Positions 1 through 12,589 of a stretch of 64,000 nt of DNA are shown piece by piece. Position numbers and translations under genes: made by a program. Source of the DNA: Sclerodactyla briareus (taxonomy: Eukaryota; Echinodermata; Holothuroidea; Dendrochirotida; Sclerodactylidae); NCBI GenBank assembly GCA_026419785.1, contig JAODTK010004799.1, positions 1 through 64,000 of the forward strand, written 5' to 3'. Position 1 is the first letter of the stretch. Each line of letters begins with the position of its first letter. Under the pieces are notes generated by a model. That model was not told the DNA's origin. It searched no databases and saw only the letters and a list, made by a program, of their open reading frames with translations.

Positions 1-2149
1 TAACGTGCTTATTTAAGGACCGCAACCTTGTCCGGGCTGTAGGGTGCCTCATACAATTAACAAGTGCATTATTTGAATGACCCATTTCCCTGTAGCACGT
101 TGTCCGCTTCACCGAAACAGTCTATGAATGTCTTCTTCCCACGAATATTGTCCGTTTTCATGTTCACCAAATTTCTTACTAGAGATGCGGGGATATATCT
201 TCTGGCGGTTACCCTCCCGACATTTTCTAGTTATTTGGTGTGCTCGAGACCAGAGAAATGATGGCCAAAACTATAGATCTTCTCTGTGGATCAGACCCGA
301 ACGAGCCCGACCGGTGTACCAAATACTTGGTACGGTGGCTAAGCCGCTATAATAGACAAAGGTCACCTTTCATTGAATAGCCCTTCTGCACCACCAATAG
401 TCTGAGTCATCACCGGGACCAGTCGCAAACCAATGAGAGTTTGTTCCTCCGTCCTGGTCGAAATGTGCGTCTTGTATCTGAACTGACGATGACAGCCGAC
501 AGTTCATATTATTGGTACCACCAACAGAATAATATTAACTTTGCTTCGGACCGTAGCCCTAGGGGGTGAACTGACCGATCGATGGCTTGGTTGATGTTGA
601 CATTTATGCCCTGTGCAATACTGCCTGAAGCAATGATGACGCCATGGCCGACGCATCTCAGAATCATCTAAAGCGTGCTCGTTGAAATATTCAAAAGATC
701 GTGGCTTTGTTTATCCGTAGACCAAAGTTTAACCCTTTACTCCAATGATTTAACCGATTTAGATACGACCAAAAAAGTAGGTCGTTTGCAGAAGGGGGTA
801 TCAAGCTGCATTCACCTTTGCACTCAGATCGGTGTACACGCGGGACCCGAGAGCGAAACCGCAGTAACCGCGGAAGGATGATTGGACACTCGGCATGTAA
901 GATGTGTTTCCTTGCGCACGGACCGGCGCACATATCGCACAAAGCAGGTAGGTTAACAGAATAAACACAAGGGGATCGCAGAAAGGTTTTCCTCTCCGAA
1001 CTCCAAAACGATTCTCCTTTTCGCATTCCCCCCTTCCCTTCAGTGCGCGAATCAGTGACCACGTAATTTGCGTAATCTACCTCTTACCATACTGCTAACT
1101 TTACCATCTCATTGATAAAACCAAGGAGGTACCTAGGATGGAGAGCTTTGATGGCGATACTGATTCGGTGGGCAATTTATTTAAGGCCCGGAAGATGAAA
1201 AATTCCTTGCATCTCACGATTTGGGACTGATGATATGGTTGCCAGATATGTTGAATGCCGTACCCCCGCGGACTAGTCGGATTTTTTAGTCTCCCCCCTC
1301 CCACCACCACATGTTTCCATGCAATCAACCTCAACTTCACATTGTACCGTTGGAATGTAGAGAGCCCCGACCTTGCAACCAATGCCCCGCCTTCAACTCT
1401 ACTTGACCTTCCTCAACTGTTTTTATTCGCAATTGTATCCAATGAAAATAACCTAACATAAATGAATACCAATATACGGGTTAGACACGGCAGACATCAA
1501 ACTATAATTGCCGCAATCTCGGGCAATTTCAAGTGCAGTTACGTACATGTACTGCCTCGCTCCGAACGTTTACCGTTAACTATATGTGCGTGTGTATGTG
1601 CGTGCTGCAGGCCCCATGTACATGTGTGTTGCCTGTATGTGTGCATGTCCGTCGGAGTTTGGAATGAAAAACTCGCCACAATTCTACGCGAAGCGAAATT
1701 GTCCAAAATACATAAATATAAAGTTATTTCTCGAATGAGAATTGTGTAATTTGTATTCGTCATGAAATATACAATGTTAGAGCAATATTTTATTCTGACT
1801 GACTTCTTATTTTCCTATTTTCGAATATTCAGCAATATTACTTATGAGGCCGAATATTTCCGATGTTATAACGGCGCGAAGTGTCATAAAACATATAATT
1901 AAAATAATCTATCTCTCTGTCTCTTGGAACACTCTTCTATATTCCTCCCAACGAATCACAAGTGGATACACTGGTCCGGCGCGTACCGAAAGGATTTGTA
2001 ATCTTCGTTGGGAGGAGGGGGGGTTGATGTCGGAGCCCAATGGAAGTGCGGCCCTCATAAATGGCCTCGCTCTACCTATTGGCAAATAAACGCAGTATCT
2101 ATCACGTTTTGACTCAAACATGTAGTTACAGTCACAAAGAGGAAGATCC
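1..2149. other. Unannotated sequence, no gene recognised
   Basis: I see no recognisable coding, RNA or mobile feature here. Several open frames of 60-123 codons occur on both strands but overlap each other and match nothing I know. A loose TG-rich stretch lies around 1585-1650. Confidence 0.5.
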
Positions 2150-3120
2150 TATGTTTGGGCCAGGTCTGTGGTCACTGTGGTCAACAAGGTCGAGTCTTAA
2201 AAAGCTTTGAGTAACGTGTGCAAACGAAATACTGTAAGAGGCCCATACTTGGCAATGAAAGAGTTTCCTGTAGTTGTTGTTTTGGGTCATCCAGGTCCTG
2301 AAGGCAACGTATTCAAAGAGTGAACGGTTTGTGAGCACAACAACTGTGCAACGAAATGAGTAGAGAGTTCATAATTGGTTGCAAAAGGATGCTATATAGA
2401 GTATATTCTCCTTATTGTTTTTGGGGTCACGGTCCAACATCCCCGTAGGTCAACAAGTCATTGTCCGAAAATAACTTGCGAGCATGATAACTGTACAACG
2501 AAACCATGTGAGAGAGCTCTGTGGAGAGCTTCATATTAGCATGAAGGGTTGTCATCCCTAAGTTATCCAGAACAAGGGTGCTATGTGAAGTAATTTATCC
2601 CTATTGTTTGGGGTGAAGTCCACGCCACTGAAGGTCCACAGCGGGTCAAAGTCTCAAAAGGTTTTGTGAGCACAATAACTTGCAACGGATGATGTGGGGG
2701 GGGGGAAGTTTCATGCTGGGGCAAATGGGGGTTTACATATCATGCTATGTAGCAGAGATTGTCCTTACTGTTTTTTTGGGGAATGTTCCAAGTCACCTGA
2801 CGTGAGACAGAGGTCCCCCAAGTAGGAAAAACCGTGTGCAGCACGATCACTGCGCACGGAATTTTAGGGATTTCATGCTCGAAACACGAGGTGTGCTACT
2901 TAGTAGATTATCCCTACTGGGTTTGGGATATGGTCCAACGTAACTTGAGGTAACGGAGGTCAACTCTAACAAACGATGTAACAATATAACTGGTTGCAAC
3001 CGAATGATGCATGTGAGCTCTACTTTTTTTTGGCATAGAGGGTTGGCATGTAAAGTAGATTGTCCCCATTGTTCTGGGGTCGGCGAAGTCCCAGGTCCAC
3101 AGTTTCAATTATTATAGCAT
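2150..3120 (+). repeat. Degenerate 125-190 bp tandem array, forward
   Basis: About six diverged units are visible. The best marker is a motif like gtgagcacaataactgtgca followed by acgaa, seen near 2208, 2330, 2479, 2667, 2836 and 2978. It alternates with a second block reading roughly tagattgtccctattgtttt and then ggggtca. Units differ by many substitutions and indels, so the array is old or noisy. The same family occurs in the opposite orientation at 3920-4400. Confidence 0.75.
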
Positions 3121-3919
3121 GAATTGAGAAACTATTACGTTCGCTCAGCGGCACGGCAAGGAATCACCGAACCCTGTGTTTTTTATTCCTCGCCGAAGCG
3201 AAGAACTTTGTAACGGCCCACGCAGGCGTGTTTTATTTGTACGACGGCCTTTTGTTTCCTTGTGAGCACGGTTTCCCCAGGATACAAATGTCCTGAGGTT
3301 CAAGAAGGACTGTGAGCGATTCAGAAGATTACGACCATGATTTAACTTCCAAGTGGATTAGGTTACACATCTAAAGAGGAATAACATATACTGTTCTGTT
3401 ACCGAGTTCAAGGTCAAGAAAGGTGAAGACAGTAGCCACGGGCTCAGTGATTCTGGAGGACTAAAGGGATATTTTTATGATGGCACTCACTTTGTGCAAA
3501 CGGGGTAGGTTCTATTACTGTTTTTGAGAGTATTGTGTGAGACATGTTTTTAAAAGAAAACAGCAAAAATGTCATCTCTATATATTGAATATAGTATGTT
3601 TCCCTAGACATGAAATATCTGTTAATGAGACCATTTGAGGCGGGTAGGACTATCTAGGAAGAGCCCGACTGATGAGAATAGGTTTAAGAAAAATTATACG
3701 TAGCCTATGCAAAAAGTTAATTGCCGTCAAAATTTTTTTGGTGTAAAGTTTATTACCAAAGGTTATAATTATCAACCAGACAGGTTAACTATCAACGTAC
3801 CTTCTTCTCGCATCTTTTGGTTCAAAATATAGTGTTTATAAGGTTGTTACTTTATTATCAATTGCCTTATTGCGACCTATAAATGAGGATCATCTACTCC
3901 AAATGACAACCCATTGTGC
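3121..3919. other. Spacer between oppositely oriented arrays
   Basis: This AT-rich stretch separates the forward and inverted arrays. No open frame or known repeat is recognised. It could be the centre of a larger inverted structure. Confidence 0.4.
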
Positions 3920-4400
3920 GTCGAAGTAATGAGCTTTCTGCAACTATTTTCGTTGCACAGTTGCCATACACACGAACTTTTCAGACTTTGCCTGTGTTGA
4001 CCTCTGTGACATCTGACCCACCAAGAACAGAGGATCCTCTAAACCATATGACCAACCGTCATGGCCAAGTATGAGCCTCTACTATCACATCTTCCGTCGC
4101 AGATTCTCGTGCTCACAGATGTTTTTTTTAGACTGGTGACCGGTTGAAGTCAGGTCACCTTGGACCCGACCCCAAACCAAAATATAGAGATTCTAGTGCC
4201 ACCCCTTCATTCCGTTTATTTTCAAGTATGAAGCTCTCTAACCTCTCTACATAATTTCCCGTCGCAGAGTTCTATCGTGCTGACATGGTTTTTAAACTTT
4301 GACCCTTTGACTTTCAGTATACCCTTAGACCTGACATCAACCAAAATGGAGCTTCTGGATGGCCAACGCCCTTCATCTTGTGGCACAGTTTATCATATTG
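3920..4400 (-). repeat. Same degenerate array, inverted orientation
   Basis: Three units of the 2150-3120 family appear as reverse complements. Markers resembling ttccgtcgcagattctcgtg followed by ctcac lie near 3948, 4091 and 4256, spaced about 140-165 bp. Between them are blocks of TGACCTC and accaagtatgagcctct type, which also link this family to the array at 6100-8040. Confidence 0.65.
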
Positions 4401-5559
4401 GGTCGGGTAATGTCTGAAGAGCGTAAGACATTGATGGAATCCAAATATTATCATTTGTCAAACATCTTTGTATGCATTGTTTGTGTTTAGGGGACATTTG
4501 GGGTCAAAAAAGGGGATTGCAGAAACTGAGTGTGATAGAGGAGCGGCGGCAAATGTCTGTGACAAAGCAATAATCACAAACGAAGAATTGCGTCAGCGCT
4601 ACGAAGGTGCACACTGTTCACCCTCCAACCCCGCGACAGCGAAGTAGAATTCCAATTCCACCCCCGTGCATCCTACCTTGCAGTAATCGCTATCCCCTTT
4701 TCGCGTTCGGCATAAATCCCCTTCCAGTCACCAAACCCTGGGTCACGCTCCGGAGGATAGGCTATCCGTTGCGCGAACGCATCGCTTGCATTCCTCCCGT
4801 CGCTGATACCATCACGTTACACGGCGGAGGCAAAAACGTGCGGCCCTATGTGCTACTCGACAGACGGGTGGGGCGCGAAAAAACCTACGATAATGTATTT
4901 TTAACTCATAATGTCACGTCTCAACAGATATTTTCTTCCCGCTCGGAAGGCCGCGGAAAGGTGTCTAGCTTCCGTCTAGGTTTTACCAGGACCTTCTCAT
5001 CAATTTCACACGAGAGATGTCCCAGAAAGCAGAGTTGAACGCCGCCTCGTTCGTCTTGCGTCAGATGAGACGAGGGACACAAACTCACAAGGTTGATCCA
5101 TCAAGCGAAACCTCGATGCTAATCAATCGCCATGGATGGATTAGGACTTTGTTTTGAATTCTTCGGGATTGTTTTGACTCCGTCGTGTATCAGATCGAGG
5201 GAGCATACACTCACCTTCCATCACGTCTACTACGGTAGGCCTAGAAGGGCCTTCGTTGTTGCCTCGCTATGCTCATCAAGCGATTGTCTAGTAATTACTA
5301 ATTAGGCATCGGGTTGTAAGGAATGATAATATTCAATTTATTAGGTGTCGTACAACCCACAATCTGCAATGGGACTATCAGTACCGTACAATGATCTTAG
5401 AGAAGTTGACAGAGTGACATTGGGCGAAGTAGCTCACCGATCAATTCGCTAGTTGTCCAAGGTGACGTGACAGTGGTTACTCAGTTTCAATTTATTCAAA
5501 TGATATCCATCGGGATTATCCAACATAGTCGCATGAGGTCGCGAATAACATTAATTTAT
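4401..5559. other. Unannotated sequence
   Basis: A 143-codon open frame runs from 4607 to 5038 on the plus strand. It is proline- and arginine-rich and resembles no family I know. Its length is within chance expectation. The rest shows only faint repeat echoes before 5560. Confidence 0.4.
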
Positions 5560-5905
5560 TAGTTATGACAAGCATGCCTAACGAAGTTGACCCATGGCTG
5601 ATATTTGACTACAAATCTCTATATTTACCATAGGCAATTGACAAGACCGACTTTCCGGATTCGATCATTTCGCGAGTGTAGAGTTGCTTGACCGTTTCGA
5701 ACAGAATGGCTGAAATTGACCCATGCATGACCTTTGAACCTCATAATTCCTCACAATACCTCACACGTAACCCGGTTAGTGATAATCTGACGCGATTTTC
5801 ATGATCACATCCGATCTGTTTCTGTAGAGTGGAAGCCGCTTGACCGTTCGAACCGATTGGCCGAAATCGACCCTTGGATAAGATTCGATCCTATTCTTTT
5901 AACCC
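5560..5905. repeat. Degenerate ~150 bp repeats
   Basis: A block reading approximately ttgaccgtttcgaacagaat then ggctgaaattgaccca recurs near 5583 (partial), 5687 and 5846. At least two and probably three diverged units are present. Confidence 0.55.
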
Positions 5906-6099
5906 CCCCCAGCTGACCTTGCGCTGGTTCATTAGTGTGATGAAATGTCATCACAATTCATCATCAAAATGTGGAAACCAGAAAGCCAAAAGGCTTGTGT
6001 TTCCTTGACTCTTTCTGACATCTATAGCCAGACACGAGACACAATTGGAAATTGTACCATCTCAATATAGGCAACATAACTTCTGACAAATGTCCCATT

Positions 6100-8040
6100 T
6101 CTCCCAACCAACCAATAGGGCTCCTATACTCTTGATAGGAAGCACACACAAAATTTCAAAGTTTGTCAGACTTGGACCCTCTCTGTGACCTCAAATGAAC
6201 TCTGTGCCTGACCCTAAAAAATAGGGTCCATGTAATCACCATGGGGAACTCACATACCAGCATGAGCTTCATCCATCAGGTGGGGACGAGTTATCTTGTT
6301 TACAACGTCAAAATTGTCCAAAAAATTGACTTTTCACAAATTGTTATATTTTTGACGAAAAATCACCTCCAACCTGGACCAAAAACAATAAGGTTCCTGT
6401 AACTCCCATAAGAAAACTACACACTTTGACAGCTGTTGACCTCAGCATGACCTCTGAACTGACCCCAAAACAACAAGGTTCATGTACTCATCATGGGGAA
6501 CACACATACCAAGTATGAGCTTCATCCATCCAGGTGGGGTTGAGTTAAGTGTTTACAAGCCAAAATTGGCCAAATATCGACTTTTCACAATTTTTCTATT
6601 TTTGCGACAAAATTCACCCCGACCTGAACCAAAAACAATAGGGTTCCTGTACTCTCCAGAAGAAAGATACACAATAAATTTCACTTGGTTACGACCACCA
6701 CCATTCTGGACTTAGCAGTTTAACAATGTTTTTTCATACTTTGACCTCTGTTGACCTCAGATGACCTCTGAACTGACCCCAAAACAACAAGGTTCATGTA
6801 CTCATCATGGGGAACACACATACCAAGTATGAGCTTCATCCATCCAGGTGGGGTTGAGTTATCGTGTTTACAAGCCAAAATTGGCCAAATATCGACTTTT
6901 CACAATTTTTCTATTTTTGCGACAAAATTCACCCCGACCTGAACCAAAAACAATAGGGTTCCTGTACTCCCCATAAGAAAGCTACACACGAAATCTCAAC
7001 CTGATCAGAGCAGCCATTCTGGACTTAGCATGTGTACAAGGTTTTCATACTTTGACCTCTGTTGACCTCAGATGACCTCTGAACTGACCCCAAAACAACA
7101 AGGTTCATGTACTCATCATGGGGAACACACATACCAAGTATGAGCTTCATCCATCCAGGTGGGGTTGAGTTATCGTGTTTACAAGCCAAAATTGGCCAAA
7201 ATATTGACTTTTAACAAATTTTAAATTTTTACGACAAACTTCACCCCGACCTGAACCAAAAACAATAGGGTTCCTGTACTCCCCATAAGAAAGCAATACA
7301 CCAAGTTCACTTGATCAGACCAACCATTCTGGACTTATTGTTTTTACAAGGTTTCCAACTGTGACCTCTGTTGGGTTAGTGTGCTCATCATGGGGAACAC
7401 ACATACCAAGTATGAGCTTCATCTATCCAGGTGGGGTAGAATTATCGGGTGTACCAGCCAAAATTGGCCAAATATCGACTTTTCACAATTTTTCTTTTTT
7501 TGCCAAAATCCCCCGACCCGACAAAAACAATAGGGTTCCTGTACTCCCCATAGAACGCTACACCAAATCGCAACCTGATCAGACCAACCTCGTGGACTTG
7601 CGTGTTTACAAGGTTTTCATACTTTGACCTCTGTTGACCTCAGATGACCTCTGAACTGACCCCAAAACAACAAGGTTCATGTACTCATCATGGGGAACAC
7701 ACATACCAAGTATGAGCTTCATCCATCCAGGTGGGGTTGAGTTATCGTGTTTACAAGCCAAAATTGGCCAAAATATTGACTTTTAACAAATTTTAAATTT
7801 TGGACAAACATTCACCCCGACCTGAACCAAAAACAATAGGGTTCCTGTACTCCCCATAAGAAAGCAATACACCAAGTTCACTTGATCAGACCAACCATTC
7901 TGGACTTATTGTGTTTACAAGGTTCCTGACTTTGACATCTGTTGGGTTCGTGTCCTCATCAATGGGAACACACATACCAAGTATGAGCTTCATCCATCCA
8001 GGTGGGGTTGAGTTATCGTGTTTACAAGCCAGCGTTACAT
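6100..8040 (+). repeat. Tandem array of 250-315 bp units
   Basis: Seven units can be counted from the marker catggggaacacacatacca at 6239, 6492, 6806, 7117, 7388, 7688 and ~7957, giving spacings of about 253, 314, 311, 271, 300 and 272 bp. Each full unit runs through TGACCTC-rich DNA, the marker, a gagcttcatccatccaggtg block, a ttggccaaatatcgactttt block and accaaaaacaatagggttcc. The units at 7117 and 7688 are nearly identical and share a shortened end, indicating a ~571 bp higher-order duplication. The first unit (6239) is the most diverged. Confidence 0.9.
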
Positions 8041-8105
8041 GCATACATACACACACGCTGTCATGACTGCATAGATCTTCTGCTTCGTCAAGGAATCAAA
8101 AAGCA
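8025..8105 (+). repeat. CATA-rich terminal tail of dispersed repeat element
   Basis: After the last unit the sequence switches at tttacaagccagcgttacat into CATA/CACA repeats, then ctgtcatgactgc, ending about at caaggaatcaaaa. The same switch and same ending occur at 57860-57980. That marks a shared right boundary of a mobile or dispersed element rather than a simple satellite. Confidence 0.7.
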
Positions 8106-9030
8106 ATTTGAATCAATTGTTGTACAAATAGATAATATGAGTAGCACATTTATCGAGGGTGCGATCTTCAGTGGAATGACAGGATTTCCTTGTGGCGTTC
8201 TCATCCCATCGCACCAGATAGACTCGTCGAACTCCAAAACCCATCGAAGTCACTGTATAACCATGTATATGCGTTGGTGTACTTGGATCGAACAAAGGTA
8301 CTGATTCAGTGGCACTATAATTATTGTGTGTGTGTGTGGGGGGGGGGGGGGGGGGGAATTGGACAACATTACTAGATCGCCAAGTTGGAACTGATATCTT
8401 CTGTAGACATCGCCCCTCCACCTAAGTAAATATCACTCACAATGGTCCCTTCGGAGTCAGGGATCACCAAGAACACGGACTTTCATCTCAGCTCCAATTT
8501 ATGCAAGACGAGCGTTTAAGGCAGTGAGTAAGTAGTAGACTTAGGGTTTTTGTTAGGGATAAACAGTCAGCCAAGAAGATGTTCCGGTGCTCATGTTCTC
8601 TACAGGATCAGAGAGACCAACTGTATGTAGTTATATCAACAGAGGTAAAAAAGGGCATCGGACCAAACAGCTGATGTCGGGAGTTTTTTCTCTGAAACAG
8701 ATCGCGCGCCATTATGCTCGGAGCACACCAATAACAACACAGGCGCCATTGAGGTTGCAGGACAAAAGACACTTAAGAGAATCCAGTGAAAGTGGGCGGG
8801 GATTCCGTAGACGCAGATGTCCTATGCAGCAGTCTGCTACAACACAGCAAATTGATTCTAGGTGATTACGCCTAGCTAATTTACCATTCAGCAACATATT
8901 CAACAACTCATGAATCAGTCAATTCAATGAGAAATATACATTTTACCCAATAAAGCAATGTTGCCAAAAAACTTTGGAAGATTAGAAACATGACCTGGTC
9001 ACATGTATTAAGCAAATAATGAGTGACTGC
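8106..9030. other. Mostly unannotated; GT repeat and 19-nt G run
   Basis: A short GT repeat runs directly into a homopolymer of 19 G at 8338-8356. An AATAAA sits near 8950. No gene is recognised. A CG-richer patch at 8700-8830 gives overlapping open frames on both strands with no recognisable product. Confidence 0.5.
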
Positions 9031-9312
9031 ATTTTTTTGTTGATGGTTATGCCTTTAATTCCATATAAATCTGATATTTACAAAGAATAATACAGTAAGC
9101 ACAAAGAGAATGTCTTGAAACGATGAAACTTGGAAATGCTCGGATACAATAAATACAGCGAGAGTACAAATATACAAGGATATAGACCAATGTGTACATC
9201 AGGAGAAAGTAACCTCCGAACGAACCTCCTTTCTCAGAATGACGAAAAAATATTTAAATAATGGCCAGCAGGTCTGGGCCACCTGGGCCTCTCCTACTGT
9301 TTCTGTTATTCT

Positions 9313-9597
9313 TACTGGTGGGGGAGAATTTGCAATGTATGCTCTAATGGAATGTCATTGAACTCCGAGAATACCAGCCTCAACCGTGCCTTACGCATAC
9401 TACCAACAGTGAAGAGGTACACAAATACAACTGAAGTATTAATAACCAAGGATAGCATTACAGCTGTAACGAATACATCACTGCTGAAGGTGTATATACA
9501 GAAGCAATTGTGTTTATTTTTTATACCACTGGGGATATCATGATTTGATGGCGTAAGCTTCTCGATAGGCTGATGGGGAATATGTGACGATAATTAG
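9313..9597 (-). CDS. Possible 3'-terminal exon, one transmembrane segment
   Basis: On the minus strand an open frame of about 95 codons runs between an upstream TAA and a TAA at 9313. It holds one clear hydrophobic segment (VTAVMLSLVINTSVVFVYLF), followed directly by a basic stretch (SMRKARLRLVF) and a short polar tail ending LPHQ. An ATTAAA lies about 250 bp downstream (9054-9059 region), fitting a 3' UTR. A neighbouring frame upstream (9598-9688) ends in a possible donor after CCTCAG. A ~57 bp intron or a one-base shift would join the two. I do not recognise the family. Length alone is within chance, so this is a weak candidate. Confidence 0.2.
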
Positions 9598-12589
9598 GTG
9601 CCATCATTGGGCACCGATCAGCTACCTGAGGATACAGGGTCATCACAGCACAGAGACTATAATCATCACCACAGCGACACTGGAGATTGCCACACTAGTT
9701 GGAATATATCTGCAGTAGCATTTGCCCAATAGCATACTAGACGAGCTACAATCTTAGACAAAAACACACCAGACTGCAGAGTGTATAGAAACAGAGATGT
9801 GGCCTTGAATGACAAGGGTGTTATTATTAACACAGGTCATGAACTAGACTCCCTGGACTCATTGTTGGCACATTCCAGAACAGATTGTCCCTTAGTCTGC
9901 AGAACAATGAACAGTTTTTGGTACATTCATATGAATGCCTGCATCAAGGGTTGTCAGACACCAATTAGCATGCCGCAACGCCAGACTACACTCCTAGACA
10001 TGAATCCAAAGTGAAGGTTATGTCACCTAAAAGGCGTGGCATCATTAATGGCACAGATTCACTGATTTGATACATTGTTGACATGGTCCAAAGCTCCAGA
10101 GAGACAGATGATCGATCTGTCGGTACAATGACACTATCAGGCGATTTATAATATTTATAACACCTGCATCATGGATTGAAATCTGACACTATCACAGTAT
10201 CATGTGAGACAAGATATAATCCTACTGTAGGCAAACCCACATAATGCATACATCCCTCAGCTTCAATATCAATTTTATTTAAATACTTTTCAATGCCAAC
10301 ATATATTCCACATTGGGGCTTCCCAGTGCAACCTATGTTTGGATACGAGCAAGTCTGCATTCTCTCTTACAATATCAGCGTAGAAGATGGGGTATCTCAC
10401 AGAATTTTTTCAGAATGGAAAGCTCTTGTGTTCAATATGGCTCCAAAAAGGTATTCTCATCCATCAAACACTGCAGAGAATTTGCTGTTCCCCCTTTAAT
10501 CCTCCAACACGGGATGGGTTGAACTGCTACTGTCGCATGAACTTGTTGCGATCTTTGCAACAGGGGAGTGGTCATAATAGAAGGGGGTGCTCCAACAACT
10601 ACAAATTTCAAACTCCTGCCCAAAGGTGGTATGTCGATCAAAGCTTTTCATTGCAGAGGAATAGGAGATATCAACTTTAAGTTGCTTATGGCAAAAATCA
10701 AGGAGGCTAGATGATGGCCGACAGACCAACTAATACAAACTTAGCGATGAATACACTGTGATGCAGCAAATTGTTTAGGTAAAAGTGAACTTGAATCAGA
10801 AATAAAAAATGCAGCCAATAACTGTAGTTTTAAACGAAGAACTTGGTAGAGGCCCTGTCACACTGTAGAGGTTACAACATCACTCGAATACCATATTGTG
10901 AACTACAACGATACTGTGTGCACGGCTCCATGAGCATTTGTGTTATCGGATAACGATTAAACTGACCAATAGGGTAAAGACTTACACTTGCATCACAGAG
11001 CATCACAGACCATCAGGACAACACAGCGTTTTATCACTATACTGTGACTGGGCCAGTCGTTAATTATTATATTGTTACAGTGTGAACACTTATTTATGGT
11101 ACAAAATAAGAATTGTCATAGCTGAATCTCCTGAAATTTAGAATAATAAAATTGTTCGAATCTGGGCTACAGACTCCCAACTTGAAAGCAATATAATATG
11201 CCTGCCAAAAAGGGATATAAAGTCACAAAACTAATGAAGAACGTATGTATAAAAAATATTAGTTCAAAGTGGACTACGAATACCCTGCTCTAAAATGGCA
11301 TGCTCTACCTGGAATCCTGGTGCACTAACATACTTGAAAAGGAGTAAAAAAAAGTCTACCAAAGAGCTTTTTATTACAACCCCCCAAATCGTCAGAAAAT
11401 AATCGTAACATAACAAAAACGACGAATTGCCAACTGAGTGAATACTGATGAAGTTCTTGATTTCCATGAACAGTTCAGGAAACAAGGTAGTGGCCGGAGC
11501 AATTCTTTGTACATCGGTGGGAGAAGAGAATGCAAGACACAGCAGCAAGGCAGACTGAAATGAATGTTCTATACCAAAGTGTTCAGTCCATGTTTCATGG
11601 ATTATTTAGGAGACAGCATTCAGAAATGACATGACATTTCTGTTTTTTCCAGTTTAAATTGCTGCGTTTGCTTCAAGCCGGAATGGATGGAATTGTAGAG
11701 TTGGCACATGAAGAGATGTTACCGCTAGAGGCCACTCTTCACACGACAATTCCCACATAATGTATCCCCGTTCATGGTGCAACAAAAAACTGTTTTAAGA
11801 ATACTTAAATTATTAATACTGAATAAACATAAAATTAGGTACAGATATGGGGGTACTATTGAAAACAATGTGACAAAATCAGATTAGGTCAATCAAAAGT
11901 AGCAATTACATCGTCCTACATTTCAGGACTCCCAAATTGATTCAACTCACTACCCAAGAATAGAAGAGAGGATGTGTGATCATTTCATGTTGAAGAGGCA
12001 TTATTGTCTTGCAATGCCCAGCGAGTAATGGACTGAGCCGTTAACATAACGCCACAACAAAATGGTCTGATGGTATATCAGAACTATTTTCACAGATCAC
12101 ACTATATAACACATGTGTTGGCAGGTCATAACATCATAACATTCGAACTACTAGACTCAACAGAGGGTGACATCATCTCTCCAGTATCACTTTTGCAATT
12201 GCCTCCCCCCCCCCCACCCCCCCCCCCCCCCTCCTCCACATTGTTTGTGAGCAGGTACTCCTATCTGATCACAAACTGGCAAACCGGCTGGCTGATAGTC
12301 CAACCAACCCCTCTGAGCATGCTACCAGGGTAACATGAGGATGTGCAATCAATCTGGGAGCACAGAAGGCAAGTCTCTCATGTTACAGGACAGACAGGAT
12401 GCTTACACAATGTGCATTTAAAGGGTTCACACCCAATGAGTAGGTGAAAACATAACAACACATCTGTGTGATATAAGGTTCCTTGTCTGTGATACAAGGT
12501 TCGCTGCCTGTTATAATACAATCATTTTGTTTATTGCCAACTTATCGGGCCTACACAAACACTGGAGGTGCAATTCTCTTCATTTTTTT
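9598..12589. other. Unannotated sequence with C-run
   Basis: No gene is recognised. Several minus-strand frames upstream of the 9.3-9.6 kb candidate are open for 20-60 codons near good polypyrimidine-AG acceptors (for example around 9743 and 9842) but cannot be joined with confidence. An interrupted C tract lies at 12205-12231. Confidence 0.4.

Noticed and set aside
4607-5038. 143-codon open frame
   Set aside because: It has no recognisable domain, an unusual Pro/Arg composition and a length consistent with chance.
6100-8040. Regularly spaced repeats as a CRISPR array
   Set aside because: Units are contiguous 250-315 bp repeats with no unique spacers, and the genome is eukaryotic in character.
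9313-9480. Resemblance of the transmembrane frame to TMEM63/CSC1 channels
   Set aside because: A short stretch looked similar by eye, but the frame ends with a stop where that family continues for hundreds of residues. The similarity is too short to trust.
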